Shown: positions 33,586 through 45,486, counted from the first letter of the stretch. The stretch: DNA of 64,000 nt from Liquidambar formosana (GCA_039720395.1 CM077824.1:22096013-22160012); one strand, 5' to 3'. Numbers and translations are program-made. The notes: generated by a model not told the origin, from the sequence alone.

Positions 33586-33655
33586 GAACTACGTGGACTT
33601 TGATCCATGTATTTCACTGCATGGTACGTAGGCACTCTTCGTGAGGCTCAAGTCC
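33586..33655 (+). ncRNA. pseudoknot-like motif in LTR C
   Basis: CTACGT/ACGTAG, CCATG/CATGG, bulge GGACTT against AAGTCC (33650-33655). Confidence 0.6.
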
Positions 33656-33850
33656 GTCCTAGGATCCAAGTATCCTAGGCTTTTCTTTTCTTTTCTTCTT
33701 TTTTCTATTTTGTTTTATTTATTTGATTGTGCATGGATGAAATAGATGGATGGAATATATGTTATGCATGCTGCCTTGTGATGATATATGTTGATATTTG
33801 AGTGGAAAAGATCTTAAGTTAGCCCAATCAAATTAAGAGACCAACTCGGG

Positions 33851-33894
33851 CCATGTGGGTGCCTATGGGCTTTGCCCATAACCTTCCCATATCG
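33851..33894 (+). ncRNA. U5 stem-loop in LTR C
   Basis: The inner stem is TGGGC/GCCCA where LTR A has TAGGC/GCCTA, a compensatory A-T to G-C exchange. The outer stem ATGTGGG/CCCATAT is partly wobble. Confidence 0.6.
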
Positions 33895-34097
33895 TAACTT
33901 AGCCCCCGAATCTAATTTTCTGGTTTTAAAGACATCGCCTTTCCTTTTAAAATGGAGTCATGTGGTTTTGAAAATAAAACATTTTTGTGGTTTTCCTTTT
34001 TTCCCTAAAAAAATGAGGTGGCGACTCCTTTTCGTTTATTGTCTTTTCACCATCTTTTGCCAAATCCTTGTGGGCCGTTTTCCCAAGGTTCACAGTT

Positions 34098-34115
34098 TGG
34101 CGACTCCACTGGGGA
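34098..34115 (+). other. primer-binding site of E3
   Basis: TGGCGACTCCACTGGGGA, three bases after the LTR end. The same first ten bases also occur 79 bp upstream inside the LTR at 34019-34028. Confidence 0.8.
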
Positions 34116-34828
34116 TATCAAGGGCTAGACTCATTTAATTTGATTGGGCTAAATTAATTTCTTTATTGTTTAATAAAATCAATCACTTGCATCGGCTTGA
34201 TTGTGTGCTTTCATTTATTGCATTGTGTGCGCAATTGTTGCATGATCACTCGATTGTCCCTCGATGTATCCTTGCCAACTGATAGCCTAGTTCGACCTTG
34301 GTTTTCCTGATTCCATGTGTTGGGTGAAGCTATCAAACTTCTCTTGCCAAGTACCCTTGGGTATATCAAATGGATCAATCACGTACTGCTGGACCCACGC
34401 GGCATTCCTGATGTCACATGTGGTTAGGTATAAAGATTGATACAAGCAAAGTTGAGGACCCTAGCCTACCCTCTTAAAAGAAAGAATTGCATGTAATAGG
34501 CCTTCTAGGACACCATTGGATCACCTATATGCTACCGTGTTTGTGATGTGTTGCCATGCTTTGTTGATTGAGTGGGTAATTAAAGGAAACTTTACATTTT
34601 ACATCCTTAATACGTACCCTTCCCCATGACCCCCGCAAGGGTAATTGGTTAAGAGAACTAATTAAGGGTGTACGTTGTAAAAATTTTGAGATAATTATGG
34701 AAGCTTAGGATAGACCCTTAGGCTGAAAAATTGAGTGTTTACCCTATGTTAGAGGGAGAGACGTGCTGGCTTGGATCCGTAATCAACAAGGGCGCCTAGT
34801 TAGTACTAATTCTGTCACCGAGTCGAAT
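34116..34828 (+). other. leader of E3
   Basis: Untranslated leader; 34190-34480 is conserved with E2 and E4 (TTGCATTGTGTGCGCAATTG, TCGATGTATCCTTGCC, CACATGTGGTTAGGTAT). No gene. Confidence 0.5.
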
Positions 34829-35179
34829 ATGGCCGAGGAAAGAACTAGCAACCGGGGTTTCAACCTTGAGGCCACTTTGAAAGCTATCATGGAAAAGCTT
34901 GACCACACTACCCAGGTATCCAAGACCGTACTCAAGATGGCTCAAGACATTCAACAGAAGAACTCTGAACTTGAATCTAGGGCCCGTGCCACTAACAATA
35001 ATCAAGGATCCAATGATTCCGAATCTGCTGAGGAACCATTAGGAGAGGGGGAAGAACCGCCCAAGACTAAAGAAAGGGAAACCAAAGCCACATTAAGAGA
35101 GAGCTCAACCGTCCTGGCAAACAAGGTAATGCCTTAGAATAAACTCTGAAGGTAATCCACAGATTTGATGATATGGTGG
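34829..35179 (+). pseudogene. gag, N-terminal part (E3)
   Basis: Starts MAEERTSNRG at ATG 34829, matching MADERTSEGH of E4. It holds a predicted helical segment (LEATLKAIMEKLDH, VLKMAQDIQQK) and an acidic, Glu-rich linker. A stop falls at 35135-35137. The alignment with E4 continues to 35179, where inverted LTR D1 begins. The rest is at 48307. Confidence 0.85.
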
Positions 35180-35659
35180 TGTGGACCCTCAAAAAGGAGA
35201 GTTAAGGCCCTCACGGGTTGAAAAGGAAAATGGTGGGTTGAAAACGAAAAAGGAAAGGAGTCGCCACCTTATTTTTTAAAGGAAACAAGGAAAACCCTAA
35301 AAAACAGTTTTGTTTTAAGAAAACAAAAGAATGACTCCATGTTTAAAAATGGTAAGGCAAAAAGTCTTTTGGAAACCAAAGATTGGGGATTCGGAGGCTA
35401 AGTTACGATATGGGAAGGTTCTAGGCAAAGCCTATAGGCACCCATATCGCCCTAAACGGTCTCTTAATTTAATTGGGCTAAATCAAAGTCTTAATCACAC
35501 ACAAATCAACAGTTATCATCACAAGACAGCATGCATATCATCCATTCATTCATCCATATAAGCAAATAAATCAAAGAAAAACAGAAAAGAGAAAGAGGGG
35601 AGAGAAAACCTAGGATACTTAGTATCCTAGGGCGGACTTGAACCTCACGAAGAGCGCCT

Positions 35660-37350
35660 TGTTAGGATTATGCCCTAGAGCCAATCATGGAGATGATTGT
35701 TTAGGGATTAGGAACAATCAATTGATTTCATTTATATATGTCACATTTATTATTGATTTAATAAAAGGGCTTATTCTATTATGTTTATATGCATCATTTA
35801 TATTTACATAATATGTCCATGGAGTTAGAGTTGAGAATATGAAATTACAAAGGGTTGTAATTTTGAGACTGTAAATATATCTCTGTACTAAACTCCTAAA
35901 TCATTCCTAGTTGAAGGTTCACTATGATGGACAATAATGAACCATAGGACTAGCACTTGTTAGGTTGACTCTATAGGAGGATAGCTAGTCTCAAGCTATT
36001 TGTGTGGAGACACTACAACCAACAAGTGGGTGCCTATTATAAGAATAGGTACACTGAATGTGACCAAAGATATGAGATAAACTGAATGGAGTTTTAACCT
36101 GCCTGTCAATCAGTTTCTCATTGTTATAGTGGTACAAGTAATCCTTAGACCTGAGACACCATAGTTGTCTTATGCATGTAGCTTTAGAAGTTTGATAACA
36201 CTAAGTGCAGATCCTATTCAGGGGTCTGTAAAGGTGTTCATTGGCTCTACTGCTATGTGTGTGAAGGCATGTGAGTGATCAACAAGGAATCCATCACTCT
36301 CAGGAAAAAGGGAGTGAATGTCTCATATAGCATTCATTGAATATAACTCATTAAACCCATGGGCCCATGGTAGAATGAATATGGAAAGGAGTTTCCATAA
36401 GTTCATCATTGAGTTGATATTAATGAATGAGTATAAAGTAATTGAACTAGGGACTTGACAGACTTCCATGTCCTATTAGTTCAATGGGAGACATTGTGTT
36501 GATGGAAGGATGGAATTGTAACCTGTAAACTATAACAGAAGGGTTCTTTGTAAATGACTATTCACCTCATTAAGGACCACACCATGAGCCATATGCTAGG
36601 TGTTACTCATGGTTAGTAGAAGCCCTAATTGATATAAATAAGTTATAATCAATTAGGGAATTGAAAGGAGTTTCAATTAGACCCTTAATGGAAAGTGTTC
36701 CATTGTGCACAACTTGTGCTGTTCCTACTACTTGATGATGTGAACCCAATGGGTCACACACTGATCATGCTAAGAGAGCTTGATTGTCTATGAGAGAAAG
36801 GGTATAAGTGATTAAAGAAAAGTTCTTTAAGGGGCTAATTTGTATTTGATGCAAACTAGTGGGCTAATTGTGTAATTAAGAGTAATTACACAAATTAGAT
36901 TAGGGTTTGGAATCCCCCCTTGGCCGGCCCTATTAGTGGGCTATATAATGCCCACTATAAGGTGATGACATCATCACAATCATTCTCCCAAGGGTTGGCT
37001 GGAAAAATTACAGCTCTCCCTCTCTCTCTCTCCCTCTTCTCCACCTCTAGCAACCATAAGGAAGAAGAAGGAAAGGACAACAAGCTCTAGCTAGGTGTGG
37101 ATACCGTTGGAGGCAGCACACTTGGGCTGCTCATTCATCGCTGTCCGGAGACAAAGCTTGGAGCAAAAAGGAGAAGGAAAAGCTTGGAGCATAAAGGAGA
37201 AGACATTAATCAACTGTAAGTAATCCCAACTCTCTTGGTAGTTAGGGTTTATGTTTTTGTATTATGCATAATTGGATTCATGGGTTTGGGAATCGTAGGA
37301 AAATTTTAATTCCGCCTTTGTATTTTTCCTCTCTAGTTTGATTCCCAACA
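35660..37350 (+). repeat. 5' LTR of the Copia element
   Basis: TGTTAGGATTATG to ATTCCCAACA. TATATAAT at 36942-36949 sits in the loop of the perfect inverted repeat AGTGGGC/GCCCACT (36935-36956), followed by the palindrome GTGATGA-CA-TCATCAC (36962-36977). A CT microsatellite lies near 37017-37041 and a donor-like ACTGTAAGTAA near 37213. Confidence 0.95.
36935..36977 (+). promoter_or_regulatory. Copia TATA box inside inverted repeats
   Basis: AGTGGGC, TATATAAT, GCCCACT, then GTGATGACATCATCAC. The same bases occur in the 3' LTR at 45071-45113. Confidence 0.65.
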
Positions 37351-37351
37351 G

Positions 37352-37363
37352 TGGTATCAGAGC
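37352..37363 (+). other. primer-binding site of the Copia element
   Basis: TGGTATCAGAGC one base after the LTR: the standard complement of the initiator tRNA-Met 3' end used by plant Copia elements. Confidence 0.93.
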
Positions 37364-40300
37364 CATGATTATGCCTAATACAAACTGCATGTGGGCTGTA
37401 ATTCATGGTAAATTGATTGGTTTAATGAATTAAAATTCTGTTCATGCATAAAGCTTGGTTCCCTCTCATGGCCGAACCTGGGGTTTATGAACCCTAGGTT
37501 ATTTCTCTTCTATTTCTCTTCTAAAAGGTGTTTTAGGGCTGCTGGAAATTCAAAGAGTTGAATAGGTTTCAGTTTTGGAGAAGAAGAAGGAGGAAACTAG
37601 GGTTTCCTCTTCATGGCCGAACCTGGGGTTTTGAACCCTGGGCTGTTTTTCCCTCTTCTCCTCTTCTAATATTCTTCTAACATTAATTCTGGAATTTTTG
37701 AGAAGCATGTGATGTATACAGAAGAAGAAGAAACCAGTGTTTCTTCTATGGAGGCCGAACCTAGGGTTTGGAACCCTAGGTTGTTCTCTTTTGTGTTTTG
37801 TTTTTGATTTGGTTTAATTAAGACATGAGATGCCTGTAATTAATCCACATAAAGTTGTTATGGTGATTTCTCAAGTATAGGGATGCATAGAAATCAAAAC
37901 AAATCAAAAAGTTTGGGAAGAACACCATGGAGTTCGAATCTGGGTTTTAGAACCCTATGGTTCTTGCTACTGTTCTGATATGATATCTCTGTAAAATTGA
38001 TGTAAATCCTTTATAGGATAATTATACATATTGTATGTATGATTTTCTTTAAGTTTTATAAGAGTCTTGATGCATATAAGAATCAAAAGGTTTGATTTCT
38101 TGAAAAACACAGCAGGCTGTTTTTCTGCAGAAAGTCATCAATGGAGTTTTGTTCATATCTTGAGCTAGGGAACTCCAAATTGCATGAAACCAATTTTGTT
38201 AGTTTCCTAAGACATGTAGGATGCTAGGAAAAATAATTTGGTAACCTGAATTAATCATCTTGCTGGGTTTTGAATCAATTTGTGATCAGGGACAGTATGC
38301 TGTCAAATTCTGGACAGCCTACTGTTCTTGAATTGTTTAGAACAATTGGGGATGATTTGATCATCCAAACCACTTCAATTAGCTTAGTAATTCATGTAAG
38401 GACATGATACAAAAGCTGGTTTTGTTGGTGGAGTCGAATTGATCAAGTTTTAGAAACGTTTGTGACCTTGGAGGTCCTCCCATGGTGGTGCCAGCAAGGG
38501 TTCTTGAAACCCTAATGTTCTTTGAAGAAGACAGCCCTCTTGGCCACTCCACACGTGTCCATGGGCTTGGCCCAAACCCTAGCTTGAATTCCCCTTTGCT
38601 GGCCATGGCCTCCCATGGCCTGGCCAAGCCATGGCAGCCTTGCCTAGCCATGGCAGCCCACTATAGGTGGCGGCAACCTTAGGGTTTATGATGAAACCCT
38701 AATTCCCATTAATGATGAAACCCTAATTCATTAATTGCATTAATTAAAAACCCTAATTGACTATTAATTACCTTAATTAAAATGTTTAATGATTGGTCAT
38801 TAATTGACCAATCATGGTTATTAATCATTAGGGTATAATTAAGTGCATTTATGATGTCTAGGGTTTAGGGTTTAGGAAACCCTAATTCGTATTAATTAAA
38901 CCCTAATTCTATTAATGCATTAATTAATAACTAAACCTAGTAATTAATGTGTCTAACCTAGGGTTAAATGATTGGTCATTAATGACCAATCATGATCATT
39001 AATGGTTTAGTAATTAATCATTGGCATTTAATAGGTTTAAGGTTTAGGGTTTTAGAAACCCTAATTAGTGCATATTAATTAGGAGTAATTAATATCCTAG
39101 GTGGCATTAATTAAACCCTAATCCTAATCATTAATACCGTATAAACCTAGGGTTTAAATGATTGGTCATTAATTGACCAATCATAAGGCATTTAATGCAT
39201 TAGGGTTACACTTAGGGTTTAGAGTTAATGCATTTAGGGTTTAGGGTTTTAGGAAACCCTAATGCACTAATTAATTAATAAAATGATTTTATTTAATTCC
39301 GAAATTGATTATTTAATTAATGGTGATTAATTTTACATTGTTTTAAATGGTTTAAAACACAATTTAGGATTAAATAAAAATCTGGAAATTTTAATTAAAT
39401 AAAATTGTTTTGTTTAATTAAAAAGATCCTAATATTTGATATTAGAGTTTAATTAGGGGACTTTAAATGTTTCAATTGATTTGATTAATTGAAATTAAAT
39501 GTCTTAAATGTTAAGACTTAATTAATTCAGGAACTTATGCATCTCCTAATAAGATTAGGACACATTAATGAGATTAATGAAAACCAATCAATAGAGTTAC
39601 CATGAATGCCCATATGTTTATTGCTTACAGTTATTTCCTTTATTATGCAATATGATTGTATGGTTATGGATGGATGATGATTATGGACTATACCCCTTAA
39701 ACCAATTGTGATTGGCCGTCTTATGAATGGGTTGTATAATTTTTCAAGAGTTGTTAATTTTTGGTGATGTATTATTTATTTGGGGCTTGCATGCCACCTT
39801 CTTCTCTCTCTCTCTCTATCATTCTCTTATGTACCCCACATTCCCCTTATGTATCCCTTTCTTTAAAATTATGTAAATGTTATGTAATCGAGAGCGCACT
39901 AAGGAGCATGGTGGACCTAAAGGAGCATGGTGGAGCCCAACAAGCCTATGGTGGAGACCATGAAGCTAATGGAGGAGATTGAAGGACTTGAAAGCTTGGA
40001 GAAGATTTTCAAGAGTGCATGCTATGTTTCAAATGAATGTTTTACGATCACCTACACCCACCTTAGACCTAGGATTCAATTCATTGGCTTGGATTGAATC
40101 CTCTTAAAGTCCATAATCATCATAGTGGGAGCTTTTAATGAGATTAATAGAGATAGCTCCAAATCCAAAGATCGTTATATGTCACCTTATAGGGACTAAT
40201 ATCGATAAGTGGATTACATATATATAATGTTGTTATATATTTCTTATTTAAATGCATGAGATGTATGTTAGATTAGTTATTTTGATGAGACCCTTAAAAC

Positions 40301-40879
40301 CCCTCTATTTTAATATTAAGTTGGAAATGGAGAATACATTAGGGAATGGATTCTTCATTGCCTTCCATCATTATAGGATCATCTAACGTCCCTTAATGTG
40401 GGTACCTGGCTGCAGACATGTAGGAGCTACCCATATTAAAGACATTACTTGAAACTATCACATATATAGATATCATGGGGTGCCTAAGCTGGTATATACC
40501 AAGAAACTAACATGTGAGGTATATATTTGGTGAAACATACCTGTGTGAATGATGGGTTTAACTTAACTAGGGAAGTATTCCAAGAAACTAACATGTGAGG
40601 AGTATGTACCCTAGAGGCAAAATGATTGGAACTTGCTTATGAAGCAATAGACAAAGAGTTGTCTTCTTACTGTGGGTTAGAAGTCAAGAAACTAACATGT
40701 GAGGCTTCTAGGTCACAGTGGGACCCCAATCCCCATTAGGAATAAGATTCCCGAATTCCATTAGAGGGTGTATGGAATTTGATAAAATAGTGGGAGGTAC
40801 CATATGATTAAAGACCCGATCATTATGGATTAAAAATGAAATCTAATTCTCTATTTAATTTTATATGTAGTTCATAGAA
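37364..40879 (+). other. 3.5-kb leader of the Copia element
   Basis: No credible ORF. It holds four degenerate copies of a unit around GGCCGAACCTGGGGTT (about 37470, 37614, 37751, 37930), a roughly 185-bp tandem repeat at 38690-39270, AT-rich sequence to 39600, a short CT run near 39804, and three exact copies of CAAGAAACTAACATGTGAGG at 40500, 40581 and 40685 close to the gag start. Confidence 0.8.
38690..39270. repeat. tandem repeat with palindromes and telomere-like words
   Basis: Three degenerate units spaced 179 and 190 bp, each with the inverted repeat ATTGGTCAT/ATGACCAAT (38792, 38971, 39161), CCCTAAT words and short runs of TTTAGGG. It looks like leader expansion, not a telomere. Confidence 0.75.
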
Positions 40880-41752
40880 ATGGCTCACCTCAACCCGCTA
40901 TTCAAAATATTGGACATCAACCGTTTGACTGGACCAAATTACCTTGATTGGCTGAGGAACTTGAAAATAGTTTTAACTTCCGAAAAGATTACCTACACAC
41001 TTGATGGCACACTTCCTGAGGCACTGGCTGAGACTGCAACTCAGCAAGAGAGAGATGCTTATCAGAAGCGCATGGACGACGATTTGAAGGCAAGATGCTA
41101 TATGATGGCATCCATGAGCCCTGAGCTTCAGAAGCAACATGAGTCCATGAAAAGTGCTCGCGACATCTTTCTCCACTTACAAGAGTTGTATGGGGAGCAA
41201 AGTAGGACCGCAAAGTACAATATTGTCAAGGATCTATTCAAGGCAAGGATGAATGAGGGTTCGTCTGTGACTGATCACACCTTGAAAATGATCAACCATA
41301 TCGAGCAGCTTGAAAAGCTTGATGTGATCATTGAAGCTGATATGTGTTCAGACATTATATTGCAATCCCTTCCTGATTCATTTGGGCCGTTCATAATGAA
41401 TTTTCATATGAACAAGCTTGAGCCCACTCTCCCCGAGCTGCACAATTTGCTCAAGATGACTGAGGAGACAATGAAGAAGGGAAAAGGTTCTTTGCTCGCA
41501 TTTGATGGAGCTTCTACTTCCAAGGCCAAGCCCAAGCCTAAGGGCAAGGGCAAAGGAAAGGGTAAGAGTACCCAAGGGAAGAAGAAGAAGAACTTGAAGC
41601 CAAAGGGAGGTGTCAAGAAAGGTAATACTAACAAGGCCAAAGGAACCTGTTTTCACTGCGGCAAGGATGGGCACTGGAAACGTAACTGCCGGGAGTATCT
41701 GGATACTCTAAAGAGCCGACCTTCGGAAGGTATGGATCATGCTCTAAACTAA
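40880..41752 (+). CDS. gag: Copia Gag
   Basis: Intact 290-residue protein from ATG 40880. Residues 1-60 hold the LTGPNYLDWLRNLKIVL signature of plant Copia Gag; residues 60-200 form the UBN2/gag-polypeptide domain (LHNLLKMTEETM at its end). A lysine/glycine-rich basic linker (about 215-255) leads to a CCHC zinc knuckle C-x2-C-x4-H-x4-C at 257-270 (CFHCGKDGHWKRNC). It would form the virus-like particle and bind genomic RNA. It is the only intact gene of the element, and the frame stops soon after the knuckle, before any protease. Confidence 0.93.
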   Translation: MAHLNPLFKILDINRLTGPNYLDWLRNLKIVLTSEKITYTLDGTLPEALAETATQQERDAYQKRMDDDLKARCYMMASMSPELQKQHESMKSARDIFLHLQELYGEQSRTAKYNIVKDLFKARMNEGSSVTDHTLKMINHIEQLEKLDVIIEADMCSDIILQSLPDSFGPFIMNFHMNKLEPTLPELHNLLKMTEETMKKGKGSLLAFDGASTSKAKPKPKGKGKGKGKSTQGKKKKNLKPKGGVKKGNTNKAKGTCFHCGKDGHWKRNCREYLDTLKSRPSEGMDHALN

Positions 41753-43784
41753 ATGTTAGTTTTGCTTCCACTTGGGTACTTAATTCTGATGTGAATTTTG
41801 AATTCCATGCAGGATCTAGTGGGAAGCAGAAGGCTGAGTAGAAGCGGAATATCCCTACGAGTAGAGAATGGAGCAAAGTGTTGCTGTATTAGCTATGGGA
41901 TTTGCTGCTTGACTCTACCTGAAGGAGTAGTTTAGAATTAATAAGCTATCTTGACATTCCAGAAGTTTTTAGAAACATTATCTTTATTTCAGTTTTGCCT
42001 AAACAGTGTTTTAGTTTGATTTAATAAATGTTTTTATGAAGAGTTCATTACTTCTGGAATTTATAGCATTTATCTTCTAAACTACCTTGCAAATATGAAT
42101 TGCATGGAACATGATAGCTCTAAAATTGAATGCTAATAAACCCAAGAGAACAAGAGAAATAGTTTCTCATACTTTATGAACCTTTACTTAAAAATGTTAA
42201 GGTATAGGTGCATATACTTAAAGAAGTACAAATCTGAAACATTTGAAAAGGTTCAAAGAATTCAGATATGAAGTAAAGAAAACAAACCAGTAAAAGTATT
42301 AAGCTCTTCGATTGGATCGAGGAGGCGAATATTTAACTGGTGATCTTTCAGATCAACTTGTTCAAATAGGCATTCTATTCTAATGGACACCTCTTAGAAC
42401 ATCATAACTAAATGGTGTGTCAAAAGGAGGAAGAGGACCTTATTTGATATGGTCCGGTCCATGATAAGTTACAACGACCTAATATTATCCTCGTTAGGAT
42501 AAGCCCTAGAAATTGCCACGTACCTGTGAAACAGAGTTCAAACCAAGGCTGTCCCTTAGGACCTATATGAGATATGGAAAGGGAAGCACCAAACCTTAAG
42601 CATGTTAAGGTATGGGGATGCACTACATATGTAGAGACATATAATGCAACCAAATTGGAAATCAAGATAACTTAAATGTAGGTTTGTGGATTACCCTAAA
42701 GAAAGTTTAGGATATCATATCTATTATCCTGATGAACAAAAGGTGTTTTGTTTGTAAGTTTGCAATCTTTCTTAAAAAAAGGGAGTTTATTCAAGAAGGA
42801 GATAACAACAGGAAAATAGAACTCAAAGAGTTGTCTAATGAGACACAAACCAACATTGATGCAACCCCTGTCCCTGTTGAGACAGAACCCATCATTGTAC
42901 CATGATTGTACAAAGGGTTAGTGGGAGTGCGATCACATTTATGGTCCTATAAGTGGATGACATTCTACTTATTAGGAATAATGTAGAGATGTTGTCAAAA
43001 GTGGAAAAATTGGTTTTTCACAAAGTTTCTCCATAAAAGATTTGGAAGAAGCATCCTATATTCTGGGAATAGAGGTCTATAGAGATAGATATTAAAGGAT
43101 GCTAAGTCTCTCCCAATCGAAGTACATAGACAAGTTTTTGAAAAAGTTCAAAATGCATGATTCCAAAAGGAGGTCTAATTCCTGTCAGACTTGGAATCAA
43201 GTTGTCTATAACTAAAAGACCAGATATCAGTTTTGCTGTAAATGTTACGAGCAGATATCAGGCAAACCCAGATAAGGAGCACTGGGAAGCAGTCAAAGCT
43301 ATCCTTAAGTACTTGAGAAGAACTAAAGGACCTATGCCTTGCCTATGGAGAAAGAAACTTGAAATGGTTGGTAGAACGGATTCAGATTTTCAATCTGACG
43401 ATGATGATAGGAGATCAACATCGAGGTATGTTCTCACCTTAAATGGGGGATCTGTAAATTTGAGTACATTGCTGCATGTTTGGATGAGTAAGTTCATTGC
43501 AGAACTAAAAGTGGTTCCTGACATTGAGAAGCCCTTACTATTGTTTTTGTGACAACAATGGGGCTAGTGCTCAAACCAAGGAACCACGGTCTCATCAAAA
43601 GTCCAAACTTTAAGCGGCGATTCCAAGTGATTAGAGAGATCATTGGAAGAGATGACATATACATATAGAAGTTTAATACAACAGAGAATAAAGAATACCC
43701 CTTCACTAAGGCTATAACCCAAGTGTGTTTGATCACCACCGACAGGATATGGGTATGAGATACATGGTGGATTGGCTATAGTGC
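41753..43784 (+). pseudogene. Copia pol debris: integrase, RT and RNase H pieces
   Basis: Near 42310-42700 translated pieces read SDRGGEYLTGDLSDQL and GLNGVSKGGR-like integrase words with stops. Near 42950 a VDDILLIRNN-like RT end follows after a large deletion of protease and most of RT. The longest frame, 43157-43552, carries KRPDISFAVNVTSRYQANP and HWEAVKAILKYLRRTKG of Copia RNase H. A tail near 43550-43780 resembles the usual RNase H end. Order INT-RT-RH is typical Copia. Many stops and frameshifts: no enzyme can be made. Confidence 0.85.
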
Positions 43785-43795
43785 AAGTGGGAGAT
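43785..43795 (+). other. polypurine tract of the Copia element
   Basis: AAGTGGGAGAT directly before the 3' LTR start at 43796. Confidence 0.75.
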
Positions 43796-45486
43796 TGTTA
43801 GGATTATGCCCTAGAGCCAATCATGGAGATGATTGTTTAGGGATTAGGAACAATCAATTGATTTCATTTATATATGTCACATTTATTATTGATTTAATAA
43901 AAGGGCTTATTCTATTATGTTTATATGCATCATTTATATTTACATAATATGTCCATGGAGTTAGAGTTGAGAATATGAAATTACAAAGGGTTGTAATTTT
44001 GAGACTGTAAATATATCTCTGTACTAAACTCCTAAATCATTCCTAGTTGAAGGTTCACTATGATGGACAATAATGAACCATAGGACTAGCACTTGTTAGG
44101 TTGACTCTATAGGAGGATAGCTAGTCTCAAGCTATTTGTGTGGAGACACTACAACCAACAAGTGGGTGCCTATTATAAGAATAGGTACACTGAATGTGAC
44201 CAAAGATATGAGATAAACTGAATGGAGTTTTAACCTGCCTGTCAATCAGTTTCTCATTGTTATAGTGGTACAAGTAATCCTTAGACCTGAGACACCATAG
44301 TTGTCTTATGCATGTAGCTTTAGAAGTTTGATAACACTAAGTGCAGATCCTATTCAGGGGTCTGTAAAGGTGTTCATTGGCTCTACTGCTATGTGTGTGA
44401 AGGCATGTGAGTGATCAACAAGGAATCCATCACTCTCAGGAAAAAGGGAGTGAATGTCTCATATAGCATTCATTGAATATAACTCATTAAACCCATGGGC
44501 CCATGGTAGAATGAATATGGAAAGGAGTTTCCATAAGTTCATCATTGAGTTGATATTAATGAATGAGTATAAAGTAATTGAACTAGGGGCTTGACAGACT
44601 TCCATGTCCTATTAGTTCAATGGGAGACATTGTGTTGATGGAAGGATGGAATTGTAACCTGTAAACTATAACAGAAGGGTTCTTTGTAAATGACTATTCA
44701 CCTCATTAAGGACCACACCATGAGCCATATGCTAGGTGTTACTCATGGTTAGTAGAAGCCCTAATTGATATAAATAAGTTATAATCAATTAGGGAATTGA
44801 AAGGAGTTTCAATTAGACCCTTAATGGAAAGTGTTCCATTGTGCACAACTTGTGCTGTTCCTACTACTTGATGATGTGAACCCAATGGGTCACACACTGA
44901 TCATGCTAAGAGAGCTTGATTGTCTATGAGAGAAAGGGTATAAGTGATTAAAGAAAAGTTCTTTAAGGGGCTAATTTGTATTTGATGCAAACTAGTGGGC
45001 TAATTGTGTAATTAAGAGTAATTACACAAATTAGATTAGGGTTTGGAATCCCCCCTTGGCCGGCCCTATTAGTGGGCTATATAATGCCCACTATAAGGTG
45101 ATGACATCATCACAATCATTCTCCCAAGGGCTGGCTGGAAAAATTACAGCTCTCCCTCTCTCTCTCTCCCTCTTCTCCACCTCTAGCAACCATAAGGAAG
45201 AAGAAGGAAAGGACAACAAGCTCTAGCTAGGTGTGGATACCGTTGGAGGCAGCACACTTGGGCTGCTCATTCATCGCTGTCCGGAGACAAAGCTTGGAGC
45301 AAAAAGGAGAAGGAAAAGCTTAGAGCATAAAGGAGAAGACATTAATCAACTGTAAGTAATCCCAACTCTCTTGGTAGTTAGGGTTTATGTTTTTGTATTA
45401 TGCATAATCGGATTCATGGGTTTGGGAATCGTAGGAAAATTTTAATTCCGCCTTTGTATTTTTCCTCTCTAGTTTGATTCCCAACA
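43796..45486 (+). repeat. 3' LTR of the Copia element
   Basis: Same length and nearly the same sequence as 35660-37350. It is followed by CGCCT, then D1 resumes. Confidence 0.95.

Larger units (their letters stand above)
27615..34094 (+). repeat. LTR C, 5' LTR of E3, split by a solo LTR
   Basis: Starts TGTCACATCCCA at 27615 and runs to 29405, then resumes at 32866 and ends GGTTCACA at 34094, directly before a PBS; about 3.0 kb without the insertion. Contains an inverted repeat at about 28321-28402, TATATAAAG at 28590-28598, a donor GAG|GTAAGC near 28758, a pseudoknot-like motif at 33586-33655, a U5 stem-loop at 33851-33894 and a PBS-like TGGCGACTCC at 34019. It follows the E2 3' UTR without a clear polypurine tract, so it is probably a separate insertion (left flank TGCGT). 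Confidence 0.85.
35660..45486 (+). mobile_element. Copia element, gag-only, nearly identical LTRs
   Basis: 9,827 bp with LTRs of 1,691 bp each and a perfect CGCCT duplication (35655-35659 and 45487-45491). The LTRs differ by only four substitutions that I can see, all transitions (near 36453, 36990, 37180 and 37268), about 0.24 percent, so insertion was recent. Order: LTR, initiator-Met PBS, 3.5-kb leader, intact gag, pol debris without protease or full RT, purine tract, LTR. It must have used proteins from another element. Confidence 0.95.

Noticed and set aside
27615..34094. LTR C as the 3' LTR of E2
   Set aside because: It belongs to a different family from LTR B, lacks a clear polypurine tract before it and is followed directly by a PBS, so it is a 5' LTR.
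38860..39260. Interstitial telomere
   Set aside because: There are only short TTTAGGG runs mixed with other words in both orientations, inside the Copia leader repeats.
35660..45486. Autonomous Copia element
   Set aside because: Protease and most RT are missing and the remaining pol has many stops.
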